A DNA stretch of 64,000 bases from the NCBI RefSeq assembly GCF_042660205.1, contig NZ_JBHSTQ010000007.1, forward strand, positions 95,087 through 159,086, read 5' to 3'. The notes under the pieces were generated by a model. It searched no databases and had not been told where the DNA came from. It worked only from the letters and a program-made list of their open reading frames with translations. Below are positions 34,018 to 43,318 of this stretch, piece by piece. Both the position numbers and the translations under genes were made by a program. The stretch's first letter is position 1. The number at the start of each line of letters is the position of its first letter. This DNA is from Sporolactobacillus kofuensis (GTDB lineage Bacteria > Bacillota > Bacilli > Bacillales > Sporolactobacillaceae).

Positions 34018-34890
34018 ATGAGTCTGATTAAGTATCAAATCTTAGTTAAAGTCGTGGATGTCAGCAGTTTTACAAAGGCTGCTGATCAACTTGGACTTAC
34101 ACAATCAGCAGTTAGCCATGCTGTCACGAGCTTGGAAAATACATTTGGTTTCCTATTAATTAATAGAGATCGATCCGGAATTACGCTTACTCGTGAAGGA
34201 GAATCACTTCTCCCTTCGATTCGGGCGATACTTAGGATGGATGATAAAATTCATCAAGAAGCCTCCGCCTTACTCGGTGTTGCAAGCGGTACAGTTTCAG
34301 TCGGTGTATTTACGAGTGTGTCCAAACATCTTCTTCCTCAAATCATTCAAAGGATGGACAAAAAGTATCCATTTATTAAAATTCGATTATCCGAAGGCAA
34401 CTATAAAGAGATTGAGGATGGTTTATCCAGCGGCGAATTAGATTGTGGCTTTATCAACAAGCGATCATTCAAACCTTTTGATGTGACCCCTCTAAAAAAG
34501 GACCGTATGCTTTGCATCGTCTCATCAGAGAGTTCGCTCTACGACGCTTCAGACGTTTCATTTCGTCAAATTGAGAACGAATCATTTATTATGCCTGCAT
34601 TCGGAGGCTATCATGAAGTCAAACGACTATTAGCAGAACACCACTGTCGACCAAATGTCCGGTTTGAATTGATGGAAGAAAATGCGATTTTAGCAATGAT
34701 CACGCACCACCTGGGGATCAGTATCCTCCCCGAGATGGTCCTTCCGGAAGACATTTCGCCGCTGAAAGCCATTCCCTTAATATCCAATAGCTACAGATCA
34801 ATCAGCCTTGCAACACGAAATCCTCCTTCCCCTGCTGCAAAAGCATTTACCGATGTCACGAAAGAAGTCATCATAGACTTTGAAAGCTAA
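34018..34890 (+). CDS. LysR-family transcriptional regulator
   Basis: This 290-residue regulator has an N-terminal winged helix-turn-helix (SSFTKAADQLGLTQSAVSHA, then VTSLENTFGFLLINRDR) and a periplasmic-binding-protein-like effector domain. It probably controls itself and the divergent DMT permease through the dyad at 33967. The effector is unknown. Confidence 0.92.
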   Translation: MSLIKYQILVKVVDVSSFTKAADQLGLTQSAVSHAVTSLENTFGFLLINRDRSGITLTREGESLLPSIRAILRMDDKIHQEASALLGVASGTVSVGVFTSVSKHLLPQIIQRMDKKYPFIKIRLSEGNYKEIEDGLSSGELDCGFINKRSFKPFDVTPLKKDRMLCIVSSESSLYDASDVSFRQIENESFIMPAFGGYHEVKRLLAEHHCRPNVRFELMEENAILAMITHHLGISILPEMVLPEDISPLKAIPLISNSYRSISLATRNPPSPAAKAFTDVTKEVIIDFES

Positions 34891-34949
34891 GATTCTCGCT
34901 TCAAAGATAAGGTTAATACAAAATTTTCACTAGAGAATAAAGAAAAGCT

Positions 34950-35030
34950 GCGAGCCAAGTGAGACCCTGCAGACAACGGCGATCGAGGAAGCTCACGGAT
35001 CGCCCGCGGCAAGCGAGCAACCGGAGTGTC
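34950..35030 (-). repeat. Dispersed GC-rich repeat, copy B
   Basis: The core CGCCCGCGGCAAGCGAGCAA (35001-35020) is the reverse complement of the core in copies A and C. GAGGAAGCTCACG and GAGACCCTGCAG on its left side also match copy C, so most of the element is present. It lies in the 280-base gap between the lysR-type gene and aroA, which has no gene. Confidence 0.7.
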
Positions 35031-35170
35031 ATTGAAGCATAAGTTTCAACGCGCGCCAATCTAAGGAATGTTGACAGTAAAAAGCGTAACTACTAGAATT
35101 TACTTTAATTAGCTAAACAATAGAGTCGAACACGCTCATTTTTTAGTCGATAAAAGGAGTCGATTGATTT

Positions 35171-36442
35171 GTGCAAATCATAACATCTAAATGGCGAGGA
35201 ACCGTGGCAATTCCACCTTCCAAAAGTTATGCACATCGCGCGATTATCGCCGCCGCGCTGGCGGGTGGCAACAGTACGATCAAACATGTCGCTCTGTCCT
35301 CCGATATGCAAGCGACACTACATGCCATGCAAACACTTGGTGCAAAGATCACATTGAGTAAGGGTAACACTAATACTTTATATACACTCTCAGTATGTGG
35401 CATTTCTCGAAAGGTTCATGATGATGCGCCCCAAATCGATTGTAATGAATCCGGATCAACACTGAGATTTACAATTCCTATTGCATTAGCTTTACGTGGA
35501 GCAGCAACATTTAGAGGTGCTGGACGATTGGCACAGAGATCTCTAGCGCCTTATCAACATCTGTTCACAGATAAAAAGATTGAATGGAACCAAGAATGTA
35601 ATCAATTTCCACTACATATTCAAGGTACCTTGAAACCTGGAAAATTTATGATCACAGGAAAGATCAGTTCGCAATTCATCAGCGGTTTGCTTTTCGCCTT
35701 ACCGCTTTTAACAGATAAATCGACGTTGATCATTACTGACACACTTGAATCAAGAAATTATGTAGCGATGACACGCGATGTCCTTAAGCATTTCGGGGTT
35801 TATATAGAGCAATCAAAAAACACCTATCTCGTCACACCGAGTGCGTATCGTCCGAAGACATACACCGTAGAGGGGGACTGGTCTCAGGCAGCCTTCCTGC
35901 TCTTAATGGGTCTGCTTGGTGAACGCGTGGCCATTAGTGGTCTTAACCCAATGAGTATCCAGGGTGATCGAATCATAGAATCCATCTTTAAATCTATGGG
36001 TGGAACTCTGTATTGGGAAGGTCCGTTGCTTGTCGCTGAAAAATCTTCCTTAAAGGCAACTACCGTTAATGTCTCTCAGTGCCCGGATCTTGCTCCGGCA
36101 ATTGCCGGAGCAATGGCACTCGCTGAAGGAAGAAGTGTTATTACTGGAGGAAAAAGATTAAGGGATAAAGAATCCGATCGGATTACTTCAGTTGCCGAAG
36201 CGTTAACATCTCTCGGCGCAAAGGTATCTGAAACTGAAGACGGCATGATCATTGACGGTGTGCCCGAGCTACGAAGCGCTCGGGTATCTTCCATGAATGA
36301 TCATCGACTGGCGATGATGCTTTCTGCACTTAGTGTCGCAGTTCACGGTGAAATTCGACTTGAACAGGCAGAAGCAGTGAATAAATCATGGCCTGAATTC
36401 TATCAAATTGTTAATCAATTAGGAGGCCAATGTATTGAGTAG
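35171..36442 (+). CDS. aroA: 3-phosphoshikimate 1-carboxyvinyltransferase (EPSP synthase)
   Basis: AroA condenses phosphoenolpyruvate with shikimate 3-phosphate. The 423 residues contain PPSKSYAHRAIIAAALAGG (catalytic Lys/Ser/Arg), CNESGSTLRF, SSQFISGLLFALPLL, LRDKESDRIT and NDHRLAMM. The N-terminal PPSKSYAHR form differs from the GDKSISHR of B. subtilis AroE and resembles clostridial enzymes. The GTG start lies after AAAGGAG. It heads an aroA-aroC-chorismate mutase operon with overlapping genes. Confidence 0.94.
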   Translation: MQIITSKWRGTVAIPPSKSYAHRAIIAAALAGGNSTIKHVALSSDMQATLHAMQTLGAKITLSKGNTNTLYTLSVCGISRKVHDDAPQIDCNESGSTLRFTIPIALALRGAATFRGAGRLAQRSLAPYQHLFTDKKIEWNQECNQFPLHIQGTLKPGKFMITGKISSQFISGLLFALPLLTDKSTLIITDTLESRNYVAMTRDVLKHFGVYIEQSKNTYLVTPSAYRPKTYTVEGDWSQAAFLLLMGLLGERVAISGLNPMSIQGDRIIESIFKSMGGTLYWEGPLLVAEKSSLKATTVNVSQCPDLAPAIAGAMALAEGRSVITGGKRLRDKESDRITSVAEALTSLGAKVSETEDGMIIDGVPELRSARVSSMNDHRLAMMLSALSVAVHGEIRLEQAEAVNKSWPEFYQIVNQLGGQCIE

Positions 36443-37541
36443 TTGTTGGGGAAATCAAATTAAATTAACCATTTTTGGAGAGTCACATGGGACAGCCATT
36501 GGCGGGGTGATTGATGGGTTACCACCGGGATTGACGATTGACTTTGATGAAGTCGGCTTCCAAATGAAACGCCGTGCTCCTGGTCAACATCAATGGTCAA
36601 CGCATCGTCATGAGACGGATGAATGGGAACTATTAAGCGGCATGTTTCAAGGAAAGACAACGGGTACGCCTCTTGCCTTCCAGATTCGGAATCGAGATCA
36701 GAAATCGAAAGCCTATGCGGAGCTGAATATTGTGCCTCGACCAAGCCATGCTGATTTCACAGGAAATGTTCGTTACCATGGCTATCAAGATTATCGCGGC
36801 GGGGGTCACTTTTCTGGTCGCCTGACTGCACCTCTTGTTTTCGCCGGCGCTGTTGCTCGTCAAGTACTAGCGACCAAAAACATTCAGATTGGCGGACATA
36901 TTCGGACAATTGGTACGCTCTCGGATACACGATTCAACCCTATTGATCCTGCCTCTCACCTTTTCCGTGAAGTCGCCCTAAAACAATTTCCAGTTATTGA
37001 TGATACTGCTGGCGATCAAATGAAAGCATTGATCGAGTCTGCCCGTAAAGATTGTGATTCCGTAGGCGGGACTGTGGAAGCCGCAATTATTGGTGTCCCT
37101 GCAGGTATTGGTTCCCCTATTTTTGATGCACTGGAAAGCAGTATGGCCTCTATTCTTTTTGCGATTCCCGCTGTTAAAGGCGTATCATTTGGGGATGGAT
37201 TCGACATTACAACATTGCGCGGTAGTCAGGCAAATGATCAATATGATCAAATGGATGACCAAAGAAACCTCACCACGAGTAGTAATCACAATGGAGGTAT
37301 TTTAGGAGGGATTACCAGTGGCATGCCTATCCTCTTAAATGTCGCCTTTAAGCCTACCGCCTCAATTGCTAAGCCGCAACAGTCAATAAATATGAGGACC
37401 GGTGAACAGACGAAATTAATCGTTAAAGGAAGACATGATCCTTGCATTGTACCACGCGCAGTACCTGTTGTTGAAGCAGCAATGGCCTTCTCACTTCTCG
37501 ATTCGATCTGCCAAATCAAAGGTTTGGAGTACTGGTCATGA
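36435..37541 (+). CDS. aroC: Chorismate synthase
   Basis: AroC eliminates phosphate from EPSP to give chorismate, using reduced FMN. The 368 residues show the signatures GESHGTAIGGVIDGLPPG, RPSHADFTGNVRYHGYQDYR cut to HADFTGNVRYHGYQDYRGG, GGHFSGRLTAP and RHDPCIVPRAVPVVEA. The N-terminus (WGNQIKLTIFGESHG) is of the type found in clostridia and enterobacteria, unlike the shorter B. subtilis AroF. A TTG start overlaps aroA by 8 bases. Confidence 0.95.
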   Translation: MSSCWGNQIKLTIFGESHGTAIGGVIDGLPPGLTIDFDEVGFQMKRRAPGQHQWSTHRHETDEWELLSGMFQGKTTGTPLAFQIRNRDQKSKAYAELNIVPRPSHADFTGNVRYHGYQDYRGGGHFSGRLTAPLVFAGAVARQVLATKNIQIGGHIRTIGTLSDTRFNPIDPASHLFREVALKQFPVIDDTAGDQMKALIESARKDCDSVGGTVEAAIIGVPAGIGSPIFDALESSMASILFAIPAVKGVSFGDGFDITTLRGSQANDQYDQMDDQRNLTTSSNHNGGILGGITSGMPILLNVAFKPTASIAKPQQSINMRTGEQTKLIVKGRHDPCIVPRAVPVVEAAMAFSLLDSICQIKGLEYWS

Positions 37542-37822
37542 ATGAAATCCAACGGTACCGTCAATCCATTGATTCTATTGATGAACAACTGAGCAGCCTG
37601 CTAAACCAACGCATGGTGATCACTCGTTCTATAGCAAGATACAAAACGGAACATGACTGTTCTGTTCTCGATTCTCAACGAGAGAAAGAGATCTTGAAAA
37701 AAGCACGACAGCGTTGTACAACTGAAGAGCTTACCCCCTATCATGAATCTTTCTTTACTCATGTGCTTGCACTTAGCCGTCAGTATCAGCAATCGATAGT
37801 GACAAGAGAACACACAAAATAA
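37538..37822 (+). CDS. Chorismate mutase (AroQ class)
   Basis: This is a 94-residue all-helical chorismate mutase that converts chorismate to prephenate. RQSIDSIDEQLSSLLNQRM with the conserved Arg, RSIARYKTEH with Lys, and DSQREKEIL are AroQ-type features. It is stand-alone, not fused to a prephenate dehydratase or DAHP synthase domain. The start overlaps the aroC stop by 4 bases as ATGA. The fold differs from the AroH type used by B. subtilis. Confidence 0.88.
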   Translation: MNEIQRYRQSIDSIDEQLSSLLNQRMVITRSIARYKTEHDCSVLDSQREKEILKKARQRCTTEELTPYHESFFTHVLALSRQYQQSIVTREHTK

Positions 37823-37846
37823 TCATCGAGCTTATCGATTAAAAAG

Positions 37847-37889
37847 AAACACCTCTCTTACCCATAAAGAATGGACAAGAGAGGTGTTT
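37847..37889. terminator. Bidirectional intrinsic terminator
   Basis: AAACACCTCTCTT pairs perfectly with AAGAGAGGTGTTT. It lies between the convergent chorismate mutase and bkdB genes. Confidence 0.88.
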
Positions 37890-37910
37890 ACTTATATTCC
37901 TTTTTATTTA

Positions 37911-39197
37911 TTAATAAATCGGTGTGTTTTCCGGATTAATATTCTCCAGCAGCTCTTTAACTCGAGCAAGAAACCTTCCGGTGATCAGCCCGTCCAGAAC
38001 GCGATGATCAATAGAAATACAGAGATTCACCATATTCCGAATAGCAATCATATCATTGACTACGACCGGACGTTTTACAATCGACTCAATTGAGAGTATT
38101 GCTGCCTGAGGGTAATTGATAATGGGTTGTGATTGAATGGAGCCAAATGAACCCGTGTTATTCACTGTAAAGGTTCCGCCCTGCATATCATCAGGTGACA
38201 AACGATTTTCCCGTACATTTGCAGCAAGGTCATCTACAGCAAAAGCTAATCCTTTGATACTTTTCTCATCTGCATTTTTAATTACAGGTACATAAAGTGC
38301 TTCATCCGTGGCAACAGCGAGTGAAATATTGACCGCTTTTTTTTCAATGATCTTATCTCCTGCCCATGTACTGTTCATTCGAGGAAACTCTTTAAGTGCA
38401 GCAACGATCGCTTTTATAAAGAAAGGAAGATACGTTAACTTATGACCTTCTTTTTTCATAAAGGTACCTTTAATTTGGTTTCGATAGTTGACCAAATTGG
38501 TGACATCAACTTCAATCATCGTCCAAGCATGTGGAATTTCGTGCTTACTGCGCAACATATTTGAAGCAATCGCCCGACGAACCCCAGTCAATGGGACAAC
38601 ATGATCACCCGCCTCATTCTCATGAATCCTTTGAACAGGAGTTGACTGAGTAGCCGCTTGTGCGACGGCATCTGAGAAACAGCCAGCACGGGTTGATTCT
38701 GCTTTCGTCTCATCGATCTGTTTTTCTTGAGTTGCTTGACCGTTAGTAATATAGTTTTCAATATCTTTTCGCGTAATACGCCCGCTTCTCCCTGTACCTG
38801 ACAGATGCTCAAGGTCAATCTGATGTTCTTGAGCCAGCTTAAGTACAGCAGGTGAATAACGTCTCTTCATTGAGGTATCTGGCTGTACTTCTTCATGGTT
38901 TGCATGCACGACTGAAGCATTCTTTGCAAGTTTCTCAACGGATGGTTCGGCTGCTGTTTCTACAGTGATTGTGCAGATCGGTTCACCAACAGGTAGCGTA
39001 TCACCTTCACCAACAAGTAAAGCTGTTATCTTACCAGAAAAGCTTGAAGGAATCTCTGCGTTCACTTTGTCAGTCGTTACCTCTGCGATTGGATCATACT
39101 TGTTCACTGTATCACCAACGGATACGAGCCATTGACTGATTGTGCCTTCTGTTACACTTTCTCCTAATTGTGGCATCGCCATTTGTTCTACTGCCAT
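37911..39197 (-). CDS. bkdB: Branched-chain 2-oxoacid dehydrogenase E2
   Basis: BkdB is the lipoyl acyltransferase core of the complex giving isobutyryl-, isovaleryl- and 2-methylbutyryl-CoA, primers of iso/anteiso fatty acids. Domains are: lipoyl (1-76, Lys in AEVTTDKVNAEIPS), linker, PSBD (about 110-147, YSPAVLKLAQEHQ and GTGRSGRITRKDIE), and catalytic domain with NNTGSFGS and SIDHRVLDGLITGRF (active His). It is the last gene of lpdV-bkdAA-bkdAB-bkdB. Confidence 0.93.
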   Translation of the reverse strand: MAVEQMAMPQLGESVTEGTISQWLVSVGDTVNKYDPIAEVTTDKVNAEIPSSFSGKITALLVGEGDTLPVGEPICTITVETAAEPSVEKLAKNASVVHANHEEVQPDTSMKRRYSPAVLKLAQEHQIDLEHLSGTGRSGRITRKDIENYITNGQATQEKQIDETKAESTRAGCFSDAVAQAATQSTPVQRIHENEAGDHVVPLTGVRRAIASNMLRSKHEIPHAWTMIEVDVTNLVNYRNQIKGTFMKKEGHKLTYLPFFIKAIVAALKEFPRMNSTWAGDKIIEKKAVNISLAVATDEALYVPVIKNADEKSIKGLAFAVDDLAANVRENRLSPDDMQGGTFTVNNTGSFGSIQSQPIINYPQAAILSIESIVKRPVVVNDMIAIRNMVNLCISIDHRVLDGLITGRFLARVKELLENINPENTPIY

Positions 39198-39215
39198 ATG
39201 GATCCCCCCTTCTCC

Positions 39216-40199
39216 TTAAAATTCAGCTAAATTCCGTAATTCATTTTCAACTTGTTCAGGCTTGACCATAAATGCTTGTTCCAACGGACCTGCATAAGGC
39301 ATCGCCGGAGCATCCGGGGCTCCCAGACGTTTTATCGGTGCATCAAGGTCGAACAAACAATTTTCAGCAATGATTGCTGCCACTTCACTCATGATACTGC
39401 CCTCTTTCGTATCTTCCGTAAGGAGCAGAATTTTTCCCGTTTTGGATGCCGCCTCGATAATGGCTTCTTTATCTAAAGGATAAACGGTACGCAAATCAAG
39501 AATGTGTACGGAAATTCCTTCATCCGCCAGTTTCTCTGCTGCTTGTAATGCAAAATGAACCATCAGTCCATAGGTAATCACTGTAACATCTGTACCTTTG
39601 CGCTTCACATCTGCTTTTCCAAGAGGGAGTACATAATCGTGATTAGGAACTTCACCTTTAATTAAACGGTACGCACGTTTATGTTCAAAGAACAGAACTG
39701 GATCATTACTACGGATTGATGCTTTTAATAACCCTTTTACGTCATAAGGGGTTGATGGAATTACTATTTTCAAACCGGGCACATTGGCAAATATTGCTTC
39801 CATAGATTGTGAGTGATAGAGGCCGCCGTGCACCCCACCACCAAAAGGTGCCCGAATCGTCATCGGCACGGACCAGTCGTTGTTGGAACGATAGCGCATT
39901 TTTGCTGCTTCCGATATAATTTGATTCGCGGCTGGCAGCATAAAATCTGAGAATTGCATTTCAGCAACCGGACGCATGCCGTACATTGCTGCACCAATGC
40001 CAACACCTGCAATTGCCGATTCAGCTAGAGGTGTATCGATGACTCGGTTTTCTCCATACTTCTCATACAATCCTTTTGTAGCCTGAAAGACGCCTCCACG
40101 CATCCCGACGTCTTCACCCATAATAAATACATTTTCATCGCGACTCATTTCTTCGTCAAGTGCTTGAGTGAGCGCTTCGATATATGAAATAACCGGCAT
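39216..40199 (-). CDS. bkdAB: Branched-chain 2-oxoacid dehydrogenase E1 beta
   Basis: This 327-residue E1 beta subunit has VFIMGEDVGMRGGVFQATKG, RVIDTPLAESAIAGVGIGAA, MTIRAPFGGGVHGGLYHSQS, IVIPSTPYDVKGLLKASIR and a C-terminal LLLTEDTKEGSIMSEVAA domain. The RAPFGGG motif separates it from the acoB paralogue at 22639. It lies 12 bases after bkdAA. Confidence 0.93.
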   Translation of the reverse strand: MPVISYIEALTQALDEEMSRDENVFIMGEDVGMRGGVFQATKGLYEKYGENRVIDTPLAESAIAGVGIGAAMYGMRPVAEMQFSDFMLPAANQIISEAAKMRYRSNNDWSVPMTIRAPFGGGVHGGLYHSQSMEAIFANVPGLKIVIPSTPYDVKGLLKASIRSNDPVLFFEHKRAYRLIKGEVPNHDYVLPLGKADVKRKGTDVTVITYGLMVHFALQAAEKLADEGISVHILDLRTVYPLDKEAIIEAASKTGKILLLTEDTKEGSIMSEVAAIIAENCLFDLDAPIKRLGAPDAPAMPYAGPLEQAFMVKPEQVENELRNLAEF

Positions 40200-40211
40200 G
40201 AACTCTCCTCC

Positions 40212-41237
40212 TTAGTTCTCTTCCTCATAGACGTAACGAAGAACAGTATCCGCATCATCAAATGGCGCCTTTTCCGCATAGTCAGTTGCTTCGTCAATTT
40301 CTTTACGGACTTGTTCCTCCATCTTTTTTTCTCTATCCTCAGTCAGAACACCAACTGCACGCAAATAGTTGGCAAAGGTTAGCACGCCATCATTTTTTTT
40401 AGCTTCATCAACTTCTTTTTTTGTCCGATAGGTCATATCGTTGTCATCACTCGTGTGCGGCATTAGACGATAACAATTTGCTTCAAGTAACGTTGGTCCT
40501 TCACCACGATGTGCGCGGTCGGAAGCTTCCTTGACTGCGGCATATGCTGCAAGGGGATCATTGCCATCAAAAGTCTTTCCTGGCATGCCGTAACCAATAG
40601 CTCGATCTGAAATCTTTTCACAAGCTAATTGATGTTTCAATGAAACAGAGATTGCATAGTGGTTATTCTCACACATGAAGACAACTGGAAGTTTCTGAAC
40701 CGCCGCAAAATTGGCAGCTTCATGAAAATCTCCTTGATTCGACGAACCTTCACCAAAGGTTACGAAGCTGACAATGTCGTCTCCCTTTAGCTTTGCGGCA
40801 AGAGCAATGCCAACAGCATGAGGATTTTGAGTCGTTACGGGTGATGAATGACTCAATATGCGTAATTTCTTACTGCTAAAATGTCCGGGCATTTGACGAC
40901 CTGCGGAATTTGGATCTTCTGCTTTTGCAAAGTTATTGAGCATTAACTCTTTAATGGTCATGCCCCAAGCGAGAACAAAGCCATAATCACGGTAGTAAGG
41001 AGCCACATAGTCTTTATCTCGATTCAATGCAAAAGCTGCACCAACTTGTGCTGCTTCCTGGCCTTGACCGGAAACAACAAAAGGAATTTTTCCCGCACGG
41101 TTTAAGAGCCATAGCCGTTCATCAACTCTCCTTGCCTTCAACATATTCAGATAGATATCCAAAACATCTTGATCGGTTAATCCGAGTTCTTGGTGTCGAT
41201 TCGTCTCGATTGTTGTTTCACTTTTATCTTTAATCAT
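40212..41237 (-). CDS. bkdAA: Branched-chain 2-oxoacid dehydrogenase E1 alpha
   Basis: About 341 residues. The TPP motif is FGEGSSNQGDFHEAANFAA with closing ENN, and YRDYGFVLAWGM and RQMPGHFSSK are typical of BkdAA. The start is ATG at 41237, which overlaps the lpdV TGA (ATGA); 31 upstream in-frame codons lie inside lpdV and are rejected. A GGAG-type ribosome site lies within the lpdV end. Confidence 0.93.
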   Translation of the reverse strand: MIKDKSETTIETNRHQELGLTDQDVLDIYLNMLKARRVDERLWLLNRAGKIPFVVSGQGQEAAQVGAAFALNRDKDYVAPYYRDYGFVLAWGMTIKELMLNNFAKAEDPNSAGRQMPGHFSSKKLRILSHSSPVTTQNPHAVGIALAAKLKGDDIVSFVTFGEGSSNQGDFHEAANFAAVQKLPVVFMCENNHYAISVSLKHQLACEKISDRAIGYGMPGKTFDGNDPLAAYAAVKEASDRAHRGEGPTLLEANCYRLMPHTSDDNDMTYRTKKEVDEAKKNDGVLTFANYLRAVGVLTEDREKKMEEQVRKEIDEATDYAEKAPFDDADTVLRYVYEEEN

Positions 41238-42652
41238 ATATGAATAGCCCTCCCGTCGACCGCAAGCGCGGCTTCTCCGATAATTTCGGTCAATGTCGGA
41301 TGTGGATGAATTGCTTCTGACAATTCCCAAGGTGTTGCATCCAGTAATTTTGCTAGGGCTGCTTCACCAATTAAGTCTGTAGCATGGGGTCCATACAGAT
41401 GAATACCTAGAATATCATCGGTCGCCTTATCAGCGATTATCTTTGCAAATCCATCTGATTCACCGTAAACGAGTGCTTTACCAATCGCGCCAAAGGGAAC
41501 TTTACCTACCTTCACCACATGTTCTTTCTTCGCTTCAGCTTCGGTCAATCCAATCGATGCGATCTCTGGGTGGGTATAGATACATTTTGGAACGAGTTCT
41601 GGATGTAGAGGCTCAACCGGGAGTCCGGCGAGATGCTCAACTGCTTTTATTCCTTCATGGGAGGCAACATGAGCAAGCTGTAGACCTCCGATGACGTCGC
41701 CTATTGCATAAATCTGAGATTCTTTCGTTTGGCCAAATGCATTTGTCTTAATATACCCATGATCTAATTCAATTGCCGTGTTTGAAAGTCCGAGATCTTC
41801 TGTGTTTGGCAGTCTGCCAACAGAAACCAGCATTTTATCTGCATGAAACGTTTGCTGTTGATCGCCAATTTCTGCATTAATTGTGACTCCTTCACCTGTT
41901 CGCAATGTTTCCGGAAGAACCTTCGCCGAAGTGACAATTTTTATGCCTCTTTTTTTCAGGCTTCTCGCGAGCGTGATGGAAAGTGTCTTGTCCTCTGTCG
42001 GAATGATTCGATCACTATATTCAATGATCGTCACTTCAGCGCCAAAATCAGCCAGCATGGATGCCCACTCTACGCCGATGACACCACCGCCAACAATGAT
42101 TATCGAATTTGGACAATCGCTGAGCTGCAATGCTTCATCCGATGTGAGCACATACTCTCCGTCTATGGCCAGTCCTTTCAGTGAACGCGGCCTTGAACCC
42201 GTTGCAATAATAACATTCTTTGATGTCAGAATTTCATTATCTCTGTTGTCGGGAAATTCAACTGAGATCGAACCGGGTAGAGGTGAAAATATGGATGGTC
42301 CAAGCAGACGACCAATTCCATGATAAACATCAATTTTCCCTTTTTTCATCAGTTGCTGAATACCCTGGTGTAATTTGTCTACGATCGCTTGCTTGCGTTC
42401 TTGTATTTTTCCAAAATGCAGTGCAACTTCTGATACTTCGATACCGTATGATGCACTTTTTTTAACTTCTTCATATACCTCTGCGCTTCTGAGTAAGGCT
42501 TTTGTTGGGATGCATCCTTTGTGTAGGCATGTTCCACCAAGCGCGTCTTTTTCGACAATGGCGGTTCGTAGCCCTAATTGACTCGCGCGTATTGCCGCCA
42601 CATACCCGCCTGTTCCACCACCTAATAGGATCAGGTCATAATTATTGGCCAT
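41234..42652 (-). CDS. lpdV: Dihydrolipoamide dehydrogenase (E3)
   Basis: E3 reoxidises the lipoyl groups of 2-oxoacid dehydrogenases with FAD and NAD+. About 472 residues: FAD motif LILLGGGTGGYVAAIRASQ, redox-active disulfide in GGTCLHKGCIP, NAD motif IIIVGGGVIGVEWASML, YAIGDVIGG, and the C-terminal HPHPTLTE with the active-site His. ATG at 42652 has GGGAGTGA about 8 bases upstream. It is the only E3 gene in the window, so it may also serve acoABC. The B. subtilis neighbours ptb, bcd, buk and bkdR are absent. Confidence 0.94.
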   Translation of the reverse strand: MANNYDLILLGGGTGGYVAAIRASQLGLRTAIVEKDALGGTCLHKGCIPTKALLRSAEVYEEVKKSASYGIEVSEVALHFGKIQERKQAIVDKLHQGIQQLMKKGKIDVYHGIGRLLGPSIFSPLPGSISVEFPDNRDNEILTSKNVIIATGSRPRSLKGLAIDGEYVLTSDEALQLSDCPNSIIIVGGGVIGVEWASMLADFGAEVTIIEYSDRIIPTEDKTLSITLARSLKKRGIKIVTSAKVLPETLRTGEGVTINAEIGDQQQTFHADKMLVSVGRLPNTEDLGLSNTAIELDHGYIKTNAFGQTKESQIYAIGDVIGGLQLAHVASHEGIKAVEHLAGLPVEPLHPELVPKCIYTHPEIASIGLTEAEAKKEHVVKVGKVPFGAIGKALVYGESDGFAKIIADKATDDILGIHLYGPHATDLIGEAALAKLLDATPWELSEAIHPHPTLTEIIGEAALAVDGRAIHI

Positions 42653-42856
42653 AAAAAAAGTCACTCCCTATTCTTGCATGACTTACTTACGTGTTAATGA
42701 TCAAAAAGTTTCACTTTTCGAGACTAATGAAAAGTAGAGCATCGTGAACAACACCCCACTCATCATTTCTATTACTCATTTTACTCTTGTTCCGAAGAAG
42801 TCTCAAATGATCGGTGTATGAGCAGATACCGCAAAAATTAATCCAACACGTCTTCC

Positions 42857-43138
42857 TTATATCAGTGATTTTTCAAAGCAATAAAAGAGCCCATTTCGAA
42901 ATGAAATTGTTCCTAATTTTTTATACCCAAGTTTTAAATATAATTTAATTGCCGGTTTATTTTTAACCGATGTATCTAGTCGTATCGATTGATAACCTTG
43001 TTCACACCCGTCGATAACTGCCTCATTTGGATAGGTATGATCCCATTGATCGATACCGCCCGATTGCATAATTGGAATGATCCGATGAATAATTTCCATA
43101 ATTTGTTTTAAATCATTACTCTTCGCTCTTCGAATCAT
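42857..43138 (-). pseudogene. GNAT acetyltransferase with internal deletion
   Basis: The 93-codon frame has a normal GNAT start (MIRRAKSNDLKQIMEII, then MQSGGIDQWDHTYPNE) and a normal GNAT end (QGYQSIRLDTSVKNKPAIKL, then YLKLGYKKLGTISFRNGLFY). They are joined directly. Relatives have about 70 residues between these parts, including the beta-4/beta-5 core and the RxxGxG acetyl-CoA loop. The junction lies near residues 44-50. The reading frame is kept but acetyl-CoA binding should be lost, so I call it a remnant; a new function is not excluded. Confidence 0.7.
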
Positions 43139-43251
43139 AAGTCTAACCTCACACTTTCTTCGATCATCCTTTTACTATGTCCGCATTTCTGAACAAGATT
43201 CTGATCTCACTGTAACATAATTTGTCAGGTGAAAAAATTAATTCTTGACCG

Positions 43252-43280
43252 TTGCCAATAAGGTAACCAACGGTTATTAT
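43252..43280 (+). promoter_or_regulatory. SigA promoter for the TetR-family operon
   Basis: TTGCCA, 17 bases, TATTAT. The -10 lies between two operator palindromes, so a bound repressor would block it. Confidence 0.6.
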
Positions 43281-43294
43281 ATAACCAATGGTTA
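43264..43294. promoter_or_regulatory. Tandem TetR-type operators
   Basis: TAACCAACGGTTA (43264-43276) and TAACCAATGGTTA (43282-43294) are two palindromes with TAACC/GGTTA arms whose centres are 18 bases apart. They overlap the promoter spacer, -10 and the start region of the TetR-type gene. The pattern fits cooperative autorepression. Confidence 0.7.
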
Positions 43295-43318
43295 TATAAA
43301 ATGAAAGGACTTCGATTT

